Positions 45,890-56,057 of a stretch of DNA of 64,000 bases are shown here, piece by piece. The notes below the pieces were generated by a model. It made no database searches. It was not told the DNA's origin and saw only the letters and a list, made by a program, of their open reading frames with translations. The stretch lies in NCBI RefSeq assembly GCF_000242455.2, contig NC_019892.1, positions 1,054,001 to 1,118,000 of the forward strand. Reading direction: 5' to 3'. Numbering within the stretch: position 1 is the first letter of the stretch; every line of letters begins with the position of its first letter. Both the position numbers and the translations under genes were made by a program. The stretch comes from Singulisphaera acidiphila DSM 18658. Its GTDB lineage: Bacteria; Planctomycetota; Planctomycetia; Isosphaerales; Isosphaeraceae.

Positions 45890-46141
45890 AACACTTCCTC
45901 CCGGGTTCTGACGTGGTGGCAAGAATTGAGCCAGCACATCGGCGATCCGAGAGGAAGCTTATCGACCGAGGCTAAGGTGATCGTTAAACGAAGATTAAGT
46001 CTTCTAAAGGTTGCTGCAAACGCCAGTAGTATAAGGGTTTCGGGATCCGAAAATTGTCCTGAGATGCGTCTGCTTTTCGAAGGAAGGGGGCTATGCCCCC
46101 CTCCGCGAGAGTTTTGATGGGAGTACGGGTTGCGTCTGAGA

Positions 46142-47737
46142 TCAGGCGGATTGGGCACCCGGCTTGCCGGCTTCGACGACGAAGGAGGCTCGTTCGATGG
46201 CCGGTGCGCCGGGGCGGCTGATGTCTTCGACTTGGACGAGATCGGTCCGCCAGGTGCCGGGGGTCACGGTGCAGCGGACGTAACCGCGCTGGGCATCAAA
46301 GAATCGCACGCACGGGTTCTCATCGCGCAGGGTCTCGAGGCCCTTGGGGGTACTGGTTCCGTTGCCGCCGCTCGAGATCGAGGTGCCGACGAACTCGGTC
46401 GCGACGATGGGAGTCTCCGGATTGCGGTCGTCCACGCGGAGGTCGTTGACCCAGTTGGAGTGGATGTCCCCGGTGAGCACGACCGGGTTGGGGACTCGGC
46501 GTTCGGCCAGGAATTTAACCAGCCGGATCCGTTCGGCGGCATAGCCGGGCCATTGGTCCATGGAGTAGAGCGACTCGGCCGTTCGCTTCCGTTTGACCAG
46601 GGCCATCATGACTTGCTGGGCGAGCACGTTCCAGGTGGCGGGCGAGGTGAGCAGCGACGCTTGGAGCCAGCCTGCCTGGCGCTCGCCGAGCATCGTCTGC
46701 TTCGGGTCGAGGGCCTCGGCGTTCAGGTCGGCCGGCTTGTCGCCGTTCGGCTGGTCGGAGCGGTACTGGCGGGTGTCGAGGATGAGCAGTTCGGCCAGGC
46801 GTCCGAAGGAGGCTTTGCGGTAGAGCCGCATGTGAGGACCGCGAGGGAGCGACGGGCGTCGCAACGGCATCGTCTCGTAGTAGGCCTGGTAGGCGTTCGC
46901 ACGCCGGGCCAGCAAGGCCAGGCTATCGACCCCTTTGACGGCCGACACGCTTCCTGCGTAATTGTTGTCGACCTCATGGTCGTCCCAGGTCACCAACCAG
47001 GGACAGCGGGCGTGGGCCGCCTGGAGCAGTGGGTCGGACTTGTACTGGGCATAGCGGATCCGATAGTCGTCGAGCGACTCGATCTCCTTGCCGAGATGTT
47101 GGCGGACGTGCCCCGGTCTCCCCCCGTCTTCGTAGATATAATCGCCCAGGTGCAGGATCAGGTCGAGGTCGTCTTTGACCATGTGCTCGTAGGCGGTAAA
47201 GAGTCCTGTCTCATAGTGCTGGCACGAGGCGAAAGCGAACCGGAGCCGATCGGGCTGAGCGGCGGGCGTGGGCAGGGTTCGGGTACGTGCAGTCGGACTC
47301 TCCGCGTCGCCGGCCCGGAACCGATACCAGTACCACCGGTCCGGTTTCAGGCCATCCGCCTCGACATGAACCGAGTGGCCGAGTTGCGGGGTGGCCAGCG
47401 CGGTTCCCTGGCGGACCACCTTCGTCATGGCCTCATCGTCGGCGATCTCCCACTGCACCTCGATCGCGACCGGCGAGAGCCCGCCCCCCGGAACGAGCGG
47501 TTCGGGGGCCAACCGGGTCCAGAGCACAACCCCCGTGCTGGTCGGATCCCCCGACGCCACGCCGAGGCTGAACGGATTGCCGGCGAACGTGGCTCGTCGC
47601 AGGACGGCACCCTGCGACCGTTCCGCAAGCCCGGGCAAGGCCGAGAGGGCGGCGCTATAGGCGAGGAAGGTCCTCCGGCTGAAGCCCCCTTCACGGCGTG
47701 CGAACTCATGAATCGCAGACAGGTCCAGGTCCGACAT
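46142..47737 (-). CDS. phoD: PhoD-like alkaline phosphatase/phosphodiesterase, Tat-exported
   Basis: 531 residues. A twin-arginine signal (FSRRTFLAYSAALSALPGLAE, about 19-39) exports the folded enzyme. The PhoD pattern follows: LGVASGDPTSTGVVLWTRL, FASCQHYETGLFTAYEHM, LDLILHLGDYIYEDG, WDDHEVDNNYAG, ILDTRQYRSDQ and VLTGDIHSNWV, which together supply the metal ligands. PhoD enzymes release phosphate from phosphodiesters and monoesters in the periplasm. The start is the ATG giving MSDLDLSAIHEF. A short GC-rich hairpin at about 46085-46102 follows the gene. Confidence 0.92.
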   Translation of the reverse strand: MSDLDLSAIHEFARREGGFSRRTFLAYSAALSALPGLAERSQGAVLRRATFAGNPFSLGVASGDPTSTGVVLWTRLAPEPLVPGGGLSPVAIEVQWEIADDEAMTKVVRQGTALATPQLGHSVHVEADGLKPDRWYWYRFRAGDAESPTARTRTLPTPAAQPDRLRFAFASCQHYETGLFTAYEHMVKDDLDLILHLGDYIYEDGGRPGHVRQHLGKEIESLDDYRIRYAQYKSDPLLQAAHARCPWLVTWDDHEVDNNYAGSVSAVKGVDSLALLARRANAYQAYYETMPLRRPSLPRGPHMRLYRKASFGRLAELLILDTRQYRSDQPNGDKPADLNAEALDPKQTMLGERQAGWLQASLLTSPATWNVLAQQVMMALVKRKRTAESLYSMDQWPGYAAERIRLVKFLAERRVPNPVVLTGDIHSNWVNDLRVDDRNPETPIVATEFVGTSISSGGNGTSTPKGLETLRDENPCVRFFDAQRGYVRCTVTPGTWRTDLVQVEDISRPGAPAIERASFVVEAGKPGAQSA

Positions 47738-47949
47738 GGGGCACGATCCTCGGCTAAGAAGTTTCGGAGTGGAATCCACGGAGGGTTCCCGGTTGGTTCG
47801 GGACTCCGTTCCGTGATTGGGGCTCGAACCACGTTGAGGCCGCCTGGTGACTTCGAGTCAGGCTGCTCGCCTGTTCGAGGCCCCAATCAGGGCGGATTTC
47901 GCGAACCGAATCATTCTACAGGAGGGCAGAAAAGTCGTCTTGCTGGCTT

Positions 47950-49041
47950 TCAATCGCGGGCCACGGCTTTCGTGCCGGTGTATTTGACCCAGGAGACTTG
48001 CGTGATGAGCTGGTTGAGCGCGGCGAATGAGAGTGCGGCGTTGGTGGCGAAGCGCGGGGTGGAGTTGCTCGGGAAGGTGGCCAGGCTGGCGTCGCCGACG
48101 AGGAAGACGTTGAAATCCTTCGAGAGGTTCTCGTAGCCGGCCGTCGTGCGGCAATAGCACATGTCGGTTGCGTATCCCGTCAAGAGGACATGACGGACCT
48201 TGTTTTGCTTGAGGAAGTCGCGGAGTGGCCCGTAGCCGTCCTCGTCGAAGATCACGACGTCATTCTCGTTGGTGTCAATGTCCTTCGTGATCGGAACCGG
48301 TACGTCCCAGAAGTGGAGGCCGTTGTAGCGCGAGCTCGCGTCGAGGCCCGGGAACTGACGGAAGTAGTCGATGACCGGCTGGTCGCTGGAGATCGTCAGC
48401 GTTTTTGGGAGTGGCTCTCCCTTGTAGGTCAGGCTGGCGAGTTTCTCCTTCAACTCCTTTTGCCCCTCGGTTCGTTCCGCGGCAGTGGGTCGGTGAGTGA
48501 ACGATCGGTACATCTTCTTGCGGATCGGGTCGGACGGTCCGCGAAGGCTGAACATGACGAGACTGACCCGGCCCCGGAGCGACTTGAGGAATGGGTTGAC
48601 CACTTCCCGCGTGTGGCGGGCGGCCAGTTCGTTTTTGGCGGGAGTGCAGAAGTCGCAGACACCGTTCGGCTCGGGGGTCTTCCAGCCTTGGCCATCGTCG
48701 ATCCCCCAGGGGTGGACCATGATCACGGCCGTGTCGGCCGCCCGGAGCCGGTTGGGCATCTCGATGATCCCGCGTCCGTTATAAGTGAAGCGCCAGGCCC
48801 TCACGTTCAGGTCGGCGTCCGGATCGTCGACAAGTACAGGCGCCTCGAAACGGGTAACCTCCTCGATTGGCGCGACGAACTCAGGGTGATCGGCCAAAAG
48901 AGGCTTCGGGTTCGACAACGGTGTGAGCCGATTCTCGTAGACTCTTGTCCCCTTTTCCTGAGCCTTGACCTCGGTCTCGGAAAGGACAAACAGCAGAGTG
49001 AGGATCAGGCCGAACCATCGAATCGCGGGAACTGTGCCCAT
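47950..49041 (-). CDS. Exported isochorismatase-like cysteine hydrolase
   Basis: 363 residues. A signal peptide (MGTVPAIRWFGLILTLLFVLS, cleavage near VKA) is preceded by GGGAG at a good distance. The isochorismatase fold is visible in TAVIMVHPWGIDDGQ and in the C-terminal VRHVLLTGYATDMCYCRTTAGYENL, where the Cys after TDM is the expected nucleophile, followed by VFLVGDAS. The family includes nicotinamidases and N-carbamoyl hydrolases. Export and the insert of about 100 residues set this one apart; the substrate is unknown. It is divergent from the TPR gene. Confidence 0.8.
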   Translation of the reverse strand: MGTVPAIRWFGLILTLLFVLSETEVKAQEKGTRVYENRLTPLSNPKPLLADHPEFVAPIEEVTRFEAPVLVDDPDADLNVRAWRFTYNGRGIIEMPNRLRAADTAVIMVHPWGIDDGQGWKTPEPNGVCDFCTPAKNELAARHTREVVNPFLKSLRGRVSLVMFSLRGPSDPIRKKMYRSFTHRPTAAERTEGQKELKEKLASLTYKGEPLPKTLTISSDQPVIDYFRQFPGLDASSRYNGLHFWDVPVPITKDIDTNENDVVIFDEDGYGPLRDFLKQNKVRHVLLTGYATDMCYCRTTAGYENLSKDFNVFLVGDASLATFPSNSTPRFATNAALSFAALNQLITQVSWVKYTGTKAVARD

Positions 49042-49322
49042 CAAAACGAGTCTCCCTTCCCAATTGAGGAACGACGGGGGGCGTAGCGCCCTCTTCTCCA
49101 TCGAATTCTGATCGTGACGAGTCAGGGAGGCAAGGTTCTCGCGGAGAGTGGTGCGTGCCTCAAGGATCTCCCACGAGGTTCTCATCGGTCGGATGATTGC
49201 ATTCAATTAAGATCGAGTCTATGCTTGGCCGCACGGATGATTCTCACATTCAAGTCAGGATTTTTGCGGTCGCGTCCTATGCGATCCCCCCAACGGGGCG
49301 GGCCGTTCCGGGAGTGCTGGGC

Positions 49323-52300
49323 ATGTCGAGTCCGAGCGATCAGCGGAACAATACCGATTCCCTGGAGGCGGCATTGAACTCAGGGCCGAGGCCGAAAGCG
49401 CTGAGTTCTCGTCGTGGGTTCAAGATCGGGGCGGTCGCCCTGACACTGGTCGTTTTGACGGCCGCCGGTTATTCCATCGCGCAATCGCTTCGCGAGGCGG
49501 ACTGGTTGTTCGCGCTCGGTCCACAACAGGCCAGTGGAGCCGCGAATCAGGCGAAGGATCAGGCTGCGGCCGCTCTCGCTGTGGAAGACCCCTCGGAGCG
49601 CTCTGAGCTCCAGGTGTTTGCCAACCAGCCGGGGGGCGAGACAATCCTCTTTCTGACCGAACCCGGGAAGATGATCCAGTTCCGTCCGGGCCATTATGGA
49701 AACCACAGCCGGCTCGCCCGTGAGATTGTCAGGCAGGCCGTGTTGCTCGCCGCGCGAGAAGAGTTGAATGTGACGGTGCGTGACGCCTCGATCGGCGACC
49801 CTTCGCCCCAAGGGCAGCCGTCGACTGTTGTTGAGGTCGCGGCCCTCTGTGCGCGTGAGAAAACGGCGATCCGTCTCAGCCGTGGCCAGGGAGAGAAACG
49901 CGACGTCCTCTTCGAGCGAACGCTTCGCGATAGCGAGAGGCTCAACGACTATCTGACCCTCACCAAGAATGCCGAAGCCGCCGCGCGTGACGGGCTGCCG
50001 GAGGTTCTTACCAAGCTTGGGGTCAAAGGCAAGGCGGTTCCCAAGAAGGGGGACGGCCGGCTCTCCGCCGAGTTGGACGATCAACTCTTAAAGATGTCGT
50101 TCATCTCGCAATTCGCGGCGATTCGACAGCTCCACGAGATGATTCGGACCGACGGCTCTTCGCCCTGGCGGCTCCACGGTCTGGCACGCGGGTACGCCAA
50201 CCTCGGCGTGCTGACGGACTTCCAGTGGGACGGCGCGGGACAAGCCTACAAGGCCCGTGCCTTGCTCTACGCCCAGCGTGACGTGGCGGCCAGGCCAGGC
50301 GCTCCTGTGGCCCGTTGGAACCGCGCCTATGCCGCGACCATGGCCGGAATCCCTATTCTGGCGCTCAATGATCTTGATGCGGCAAGCCGTTTTGCCAAGG
50401 GAATGGCCGAATCGACTCGACCCGCTCCCCCGCCCTGGGTCGAACTCCTCGATGCCCACTGCCATTTCGCCGTGGAGAAGCTCGCCAAGCTCCGCAACGG
50501 CTCCGTCGCCGAGCTCGGGGCCCTGCTTTCTGTCATGGCGGTCGAGCACCCGTCAAGGACCGACGTGGCCCTCCGTGCGGCCCGCGAAGCGATCGTCGCC
50601 AATCCCGAATGCTTCCGCGCTCATGATGCCTTGTGCAACGTGGGTGGGGTCGCCAACCTCCATCGCGCCACCATCATGGCTCCCCAGATTCTCACCGAGG
50701 TCATTCCGCAGCGAATCGCCGAACTGCCCGGAGTGCCCGAAGTCGTCCGCAAGACGATCCAAGGCGATCAAGACGAGGTGGCGCTGACGCGGGCGTTGGA
50801 CGCCGCTGCGGACCCCGCCCGTGATCCAGCGGAACCTTCCTGGGGAGCCCTGGCGCGGATCATTCGCGAGACCCGGTTCGTCTGCACCTACCGCCGCCTC
50901 GACTTCATGGCGAATCACTGGAACGTGCCAACCGATGAGTACTGGGAGGACGCTCGTCCGCTCGTGGCGGAACACCGCTTCTGCCCGTTCCTCGAGGCGC
51001 TCGCCCGGCGGACTCCGGACCATGCGGAAATTCTCGCGTTTGCCGAGAAGCTGGATACGACGAATCTTGGTCTGAACGCGTCGGCAATTGAGCAGCTGTT
51101 TGTTAAGAAGATGCCCCCGGATTTAAAACCGAAGTTCTACGGGATCACGCCGTTCCTCAGCGATTGGAACACCCATGACCTCTCGCTGGCGCTTCTCTAT
51201 TATCGGGAGCGACGGGCTGCGGACTATGCGCACAAACTGCTCTCGGTCAGTCCGAACGCGCCCTACGCCATGGGGATGCTGGTTGACTATGCGTGGGATG
51301 AGGCCGAGAAGAAAGTGGATGATTGGCGGAAGCAGGTTGGCGACCACCCCAGCCTGATCGGTCCGTTGGCTCGCCGCTACGACAAGCTGGGCCGCATGGA
51401 CGAGGCCGAAGTGCTACTGAAGCGTTATATCGAGCTCTCGCCCGATCCCTGGGCTTACCGATTGCTGGCGGATCGAGAGAAGGCGCGGGGAAACCTGGCA
51501 CGCTGGAAGGAGATCCTCGATGAATACCTCGCGAAAGTCGAGGATCATGGCCTCGACCATGCCAAGGTCCGCGTCGAGATTGCCGAGAGTTTGATGGCCA
51601 CGGGGCTTTACGAGGCCGCGCGACCGTATGCGGATGCCGCAGCCGAGTCGTGGGCCGAGTGGGCGATGCGAACCGCCCAGAGATGCGCGGAGGGTCAGAT
51701 GGATTGGCCTGCCGCCGAGAAATGGGCGCAGGCCCGCGCCATGCGTTACCCGGGCAATTCGGGCTACGACTGGATCGAGTTCTGTGTGAGGACCGGCGAG
51801 GGCCACCCGGCGGAGGCGTCTGACTTCACGCTTGCGCTTTTGCAACGCATGGGCGATCAAGCCGGCGATCAAATCGTGGTCCCGCGTGCCGCCCTATTGA
51901 TCGCCAAAGGCGAGCCTGGCAAGACGTTCGACTCCCTTCAACGCTTGATCAAGGCGGAGGCGGAAAATCCGTCCGGCGATCAAGCCGCGTGGGTGACCTT
52001 GCTCGCAGCGGCCGGACAGGCGGGCGACGCGAAGTTGCTCGACGCCACTGCGGAGCAGTTCCTCGCCAAGTACAAAACGACCTCGCCCAAGTTCTCGGCG
52101 ATCCTGGCCAAGCTTCGCGAGGCGATTGCCAAGGGGGATCCCAATACCCTCGACCAGAAGAGCGTCGATGCGTTGATTGAGGAAACCGAGGTGGTGAGCC
52201 GGGTCGGCCCGGCCCTGGTCGTCGCCTCCTACCTCGCGGGGGCCGAGCAGCACGAAAAGGCCAAGCCCTACTGGAAGCAGGCGGCCGAGAAAGGGGAGAG

Positions 52301-52355
52301 CTTCTTCTGGTGGCGGCTGATCGCCGACGGCCAATTGCGTCAGCGCGCCCGCTGA
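49323..52355 (+). CDS. Membrane-anchored TPR-rich protein
   Basis: About 1010 residues starting at MSSPSDQRNN, with GGGAG upstream. One membrane span near the N-terminus (FKIGAVALTLVVLTAAGYSIA, about 35-55) is followed by a long helical region with TPR-like pairs, for example SLIGPLARRYDKLGRMDEAEVLLKRYIELSPDPWAYRL. No catalytic motif is seen. Such proteins usually scaffold complexes in the periplasm. Function is otherwise unknown. A 16-nt stretch upstream (49239-49254) is identical to one before the graspetide-like precursor. Confidence 0.75.
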   Translation: MSSPSDQRNNTDSLEAALNSGPRPKALSSRRGFKIGAVALTLVVLTAAGYSIAQSLREADWLFALGPQQASGAANQAKDQAAAALAVEDPSERSELQVFANQPGGETILFLTEPGKMIQFRPGHYGNHSRLAREIVRQAVLLAAREELNVTVRDASIGDPSPQGQPSTVVEVAALCAREKTAIRLSRGQGEKRDVLFERTLRDSERLNDYLTLTKNAEAAARDGLPEVLTKLGVKGKAVPKKGDGRLSAELDDQLLKMSFISQFAAIRQLHEMIRTDGSSPWRLHGLARGYANLGVLTDFQWDGAGQAYKARALLYAQRDVAARPGAPVARWNRAYAATMAGIPILALNDLDAASRFAKGMAESTRPAPPPWVELLDAHCHFAVEKLAKLRNGSVAELGALLSVMAVEHPSRTDVALRAAREAIVANPECFRAHDALCNVGGVANLHRATIMAPQILTEVIPQRIAELPGVPEVVRKTIQGDQDEVALTRALDAAADPARDPAEPSWGALARIIRETRFVCTYRRLDFMANHWNVPTDEYWEDARPLVAEHRFCPFLEALARRTPDHAEILAFAEKLDTTNLGLNASAIEQLFVKKMPPDLKPKFYGITPFLSDWNTHDLSLALLYYRERRAADYAHKLLSVSPNAPYAMGMLVDYAWDEAEKKVDDWRKQVGDHPSLIGPLARRYDKLGRMDEAEVLLKRYIELSPDPWAYRLLADREKARGNLARWKEILDEYLAKVEDHGLDHAKVRVEIAESLMATGLYEAARPYADAAAESWAEWAMRTAQRCAEGQMDWPAAEKWAQARAMRYPGNSGYDWIEFCVRTGEGHPAEASDFTLALLQRMGDQAGDQIVVPRAALLIAKGEPGKTFDSLQRLIKAEAENPSGDQAAWVTLLAAAGQAGDAKLLDATAEQFLAKYKTTSPKFSAILAKLREAIAKGDPNTLDQKSVDALIEETEVVSRVGPALVVASYLAGAEQHEKAKPYWKQAAEKGESFFWWRLIADGQLRQRAR

Positions 52356-52831
52356 TCCGCGTCGCTCCCATCAAGAGCCGAATCCCGCCCGTCACCTGGC
52401 GGATCGGAATACTCGGCATTGCGTTCTGTACTCCGAATCCCCCGGCCCTTCGCGTGGATTCCTCTCGCTAACGAAGAGGATTCGCGCCGAGGCCGTGGCT
52501 GCGCGCCGCAGCATGGAATTAATTAAGCGACAATTGGGCCATTTTTCAGGGTTAATCGGAGGTAAGCGTTAAAAGTGCGGCCGCTGGCAGGAAAAATTCA
52601 TAATGTCGACTCGTTTAGTCGAATTTGTACTTGACTAAAACGATCAGGATCATAAAAATCGCACATCAGCCAAGGAATTGCGTCTTGGCCTTTGGGATGG
52701 GACAGCGTCGTCCTTGTTGATTGGTGCGGATCACGTTGTCGTCGTGAGTCCGCGATGGTTTCCGGGAGTGGTGGGCTCTTCCGGCGAGGTTGTCGAAGGT
52801 CGATCGAGTGGAACGAAGTGGAGTGGAACCC
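52356..52831. other. Intergenic region before the first lipoprotein/DUF1559 pair
   Basis: About 475 bp. An AT-rich segment at 52515-52660 is the likely promoter area. No gene or clear terminator is visible. Confidence 0.4.
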
Positions 52832-53293
52832 GTGCGCCGAGACCTGAAGTTTTCCCCCTGGCGAATCGTGAAGCCCTTGGTCCCGTTCTGTGGTGTAGGG
52901 CTGGCGATGCTGGTGACCGGATGTTCTCAGGACGATGGGCATGTCCCGGTGTTCCCGGTTAAGGGAAAGGTGAGCGTTGCGGGGGAAGTCCCGGAAGGGG
53001 CGCTCATCGTCTTCTACCCGGCGAAGGCGGGAGGGGAGACGGAACTTCGTCCCTCGGCCAAGGTCAAGCCGGACGGGTCCTTCAGCTTGACGACCTACGA
53101 CGCCGATGACGGCGCACCCTCGGGCGAGTACACCGCCACGATCCAGTGGAACAAGATCATCAAGAGCGGCAAGGATTACAAGGCGGGCCCGGACCTGATC
53201 CCCAAGAGCTACGCGAACCGCGAAAACTCGCTCTGGAAGGTCAAGGTGGCGGAAGCCCCGAACGAACTCGAGCCGCTCACCATCACCAAATAA
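52832..53293 (+). CDS. Lipoprotein with transthyretin/carboxypeptidase-regulatory-like domain
   Basis: About 153 residues from a GTG with GGAG 8 nt upstream. The lipobox MLVTGCSQ makes Cys the lipid-modified residue. The mature part starts VPVFPVKGKVSVAGE and has the beta-sandwich pattern of planctomycete carboxypeptidase-regulatory-like lipoproteins (GALIVFYPAKAGGETE, VKPDGSFSLTTYDADDGAPSGEYTATIQW). It lies 130 bp before a DUF1559 gene on the same strand, the usual partner. The role is structural or unknown. A TTG start at 52790 is possible. Confidence 0.8.
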   Translation: MRRDLKFSPWRIVKPLVPFCGVGLAMLVTGCSQDDGHVPVFPVKGKVSVAGEVPEGALIVFYPAKAGGETELRPSAKVKPDGSFSLTTYDADDGAPSGEYTATIQWNKIIKSGKDYKAGPDLIPKSYANRENSLWKVKVAEAPNELEPLTITK

Positions 53294-53423
53294 ACGCGAC
53301 GGTCGCAAGGTTGCCGGAGTCTTCGATCAGAGGGCGTCGGGTGCTTTGCTAGATGTTTCAAAATAACTGCACTTTTTCGTCGTTGACTGGCGGCTTCGGT
53401 CCCCAAAAAATCAAGAGGTTCTT

Positions 53424-54431
53424 ATGAAGACGGGTTTACGCCGTGGTTTCACACTGATCGAGCTTTTGGTGGTGATTGCGATCATCGCCGTCCTGATCGC
53501 CTTGCTGTTGCCGGCCGTGCAGGCGGCGCGAGAGGCGGCCCGCCGCTCTCAGTGTGTCAACAACATGAAGCAACTCGGCATTGCCTTGCATAACTTCCAC
53601 GACGTGAACTTGAACCTTCCGTCGAGCGATCGGCCGGCCGGGGTGACCACCCTTCCGCGGATCGCCGGGCTGACGCTCATGCTGCCTTATTTCGAGCAGA
53701 ACAACGTCTATAATGCTTATAACCAGACGCTGAACTGGAGCGGAGTCGAAAACACGACGAGCGTCCGGAGCAAGATCAACGTCTTCCTCTGCCCCTCCGC
53801 GCAACAGAGCGACGTGCTCGACGGCGATCCGCAACCGCCCAGCGTCTGGGCCGCGAACGTCGCGGCGGTGACCCACTACTCGCCGACGATCGGCATCGAT
53901 CGCCGACTCGGGACGCCCGGTCTCGGACTGGTCGGTGCAGCCGGCGATACCCTCACGGTTGGCCCCTGGACCGGCCTGCTCCCCAAGAACATCAAGTCCC
54001 GGCTCGCGGACGCCACCGACGGCCTGTCGAACACGATTGCCATCGCCGAGTCCGCCAGTCGTCCCTACGTCTATCGCAAGGGGGGCAAGCAAGTTGGCAG
54101 CAACCTCCTGACCAACCGCTCGAACGCAGGCGGCTGGTGCCGCCCGGCGAGTGACTTCAGCGTCGACGGCTCGAGCCAGGACGGTTCGGTGATCCCGGGT
54201 CCTTGCCCGCTGAACTGCACCAATGGCGAAGACATTGGCTCGCAGACCTTCCCTTACTCCTACTACGGCTCGGAAGGGTCAGGCGAGGCCTACGGATTCC
54301 ACCCTGGTGGAGCTAACTTCGTGTTTGGCGACGGCTCGGTCAAGTTCATCAAAGAGACCGTGAGCATTCGCATCTTCGCGAACCTCGTGACCCGCGCTGG
54401 TGGTGAAATCATCAGCTCGGATCAGTATTAA
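53424..54431 (+). CDS. DUF1559 protein with type IV pilin-like N-terminus
   Basis: 335 residues. The prepilin signal [20 protein letters not shown] is followed by [20 protein letters not shown], then the DUF1559 body with a C-terminal [18 protein letters not shown] (H-x9-DG motif) and a final [13 protein letters not shown]1559 proteins occur in large numbers in planctomycetes and are thought to be exported like pseudopilins; their function is unknown. AAGAGG precedes the ATG. It forms a pair with the upstream lipoprotein. Confidence 0.95.
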   Translation: MKTGLRRGFTLIELLVVIAIIAVLIALLLPAVQAAREAARRSQCVNNMKQLGIALHNFHDVNLNLPSSDRPAGVTTLPRIAGLTLMLPYFEQNNVYNAYNQTLNWSGVENTTSVRSKINVFLCPSAQQSDVLDGDPQPPSVWAANVAAVTHYSPTIGIDRRLGTPGLGLVGAAGDTLTVGPWTGLLPKNIKSRLADATDGLSNTIAIAESASRPYVYRKGGKQVGSNLLTNRSNAGGWCRPASDFSVDGSSQDGSVIPGPCPLNCTNGEDIGSQTFPYSYYGSEGSGEAYGFHPGGANFVFGDGSVKFIKETVSIRIFANLVTRAGGEIISSDQY

Positions 54432-54516
54432 TCCAAACGATTGAACGTCGGGAGGCTCTGGGTTTGTGACCCAGACCTCCTCCTGACCGCAAGACAAGAT
54501 GGCCTTTGCGGCCATG

Positions 54517-54577
54517 CAACGACCCCCGCTGCGGTGGGGCGGACCAACGGTCTGCCCCACCGCAGCGGGGGTCGTTG
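54517..54577. terminator. Very long hairpin after the DUF1559 gene
   Basis: Arms 54517-54543 and 54551-54577 pair over 26 of 27 bases around a 7-nt loop, about 90 bp beyond the DUF1559 stop. There is no T-run. The rest of the gap to 54902 shows no gene. Confidence 0.65.
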
Positions 54578-54902
54578 TGTTGAGAAAGCAGGGTGTGCGG
54601 CCTGGGCCGATTTCCAGTGAGCCTGGGGGCCCTCGGTGTCACATTAACCCACCGATGAGAACGGCCACGTGGGGCGTCATGACCTTGCGAGACACCTTCT
54701 CGCACGCCACAGCATCGCCAGAGAGTGAGCCGTTATTCTTGTGCCCAGGTCGTTCTGGCTGCCAGTGATTAGCAGCAACCTCGACGAGGGCTCACCAGGG
54801 CCGTCCAGGACAACGCTCGGGCAAGCGGCATCGCATGTTCGCCTCGATCCGACGTACGGACTTGGGCGAAATGCGATGCCGCGACGAAGGTTGCGATCCG
54901 CC

Positions 54903-55733
54903 TTAGCCCCCAACCACCTGCCGCTCCTGGAGCAACCGCTGGATCAGCGCGAGCTTGCGGTTGACGTTCAGGACGTTGGGAATCTCGAAATGCTGGGCGT
55001 TCGTTCCGGCGGCCTTGACGGTCAGGTCGCCGGAGCCGAACCCGAGCAGCCAGTGGCGGAAGACGTCGTCCCTGTGCTTCTCGACCGCCATCCCGAACGT
55101 GTCGAAGACTCGCTCTCCCGAGCCGATCGCCGTTTGTACCCGAAGTTGACCCCGGCCGAAGATCATCTGGTTTCGGCGGTCATAGATCAGATAAGTCAAT
55201 AACCAGATGGTGAAGAGGAAGAGCGAGAGGGAGAGGTAACCGAGCGCATTGATGTGGACGTCAATCAGGTCCCAGACCCGTAGAATTGGGTCCCACCAGC
55301 CGAAAACGGCGAACAGGACGGTAACCAGGGCGATCCCCAAGAGGACGATCACCGACCAAAGTCCTCTCATGTGAACGTTGGTGATGATAATCACGAGGCA
55401 GAGGACGACTGCGAAGATCATTCCCAGGCTGTTGCTCGCGGCCATCCGCAGGCGAGGTTGGGCGAGGGCTCCCGTCACCTTGTCCGTGGGGAGTTTCTTG
55501 CCTGGTGGGACCACCAGGATGTCGCGAGGCCCGTCGTACCCCTCGACCGTCCTTTGGTTCACGGCCACGGTGCCGACGGGAACAATGGCCATCAACTGGT
55601 TGTCGAGATAGGTCACGGCAGCCAGCAGGAACCCGACCAACCACACCGGCCACCAGAAGAAGATCGGCGAGTGGCTGATGAGGACGACTTCGGAAGGGGG
55701 TGTCGGTGGGAGTTTCGTCGTTGTGGTCGACAT
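54903..55733 (-). CDS. Conserved-looking membrane protein of unknown function
   Basis: 276 residues with about four membrane segments: FFWWPVWLVGFLLAAVTYL, LGMIFAVVLCLVIIITNVHM, LWSVIVLLGIALVTVLFAVF and GYLSLSLFLFTIWLLTYLIY. Between the first two is a region of about 70 residues; after the last comes a soluble domain of about 95 residues containing FGRGQLRVQTAIGSGERVFDTF and HFEIPNVLNVNRKL, which looks PH-like (bPH2 style), though I cannot confirm this. It stands between two lipoprotein/DUF1559 modules. Confidence 0.7.
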   Translation of the reverse strand: MSTTTTKLPPTPPSEVVLISHSPIFFWWPVWLVGFLLAAVTYLDNQLMAIVPVGTVAVNQRTVEGYDGPRDILVVPPGKKLPTDKVTGALAQPRLRMAASNSLGMIFAVVLCLVIIITNVHMRGLWSVIVLLGIALVTVLFAVFGWWDPILRVWDLIDVHINALGYLSLSLFLFTIWLLTYLIYDRRNQMIFGRGQLRVQTAIGSGERVFDTFGMAVEKHRDDVFRHWLLGFGSGDLTVKAAGTNAQHFEIPNVLNVNRKLALIQRLLQERQVVGG

Positions 55734-56057
55734 CGTGATCCTTCTCGAACCGAGGGCGATTTCGTCGTCCCGAAAGTGACATTCAAACCGTGCTTCGAGG
55801 GCCTGGCCTGCTCAGTAAGCCAATCCATCGCTCGCGTCGAGCGATGCTGCGGGCTTGCCTTGGCTCGCCAGGCACGAACGCAGCGAGGGTTGCTGAGACA
55901 TATTGTAGGCGTTCGGGAGAGCTGGGGTGAGTCCCCGGCATTTCTTTCACGCCGATTTTTATGACAGCGTATAGCATGGGGCCCCCCCTACCTGCAAGAG
56001 TCCGGCTCCCCGACGTGGCTCTCGGCCTTTGCTTCGTGGACTCTCCACGTGACGGTT
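55734..56057. other. Intergenic region, no gene seen
   Basis: About 320 bp. A short hairpin (TCGCTCGCGTCGAGCGA) lies near 55828-55845. Nothing else is recognised. Confidence 0.35.
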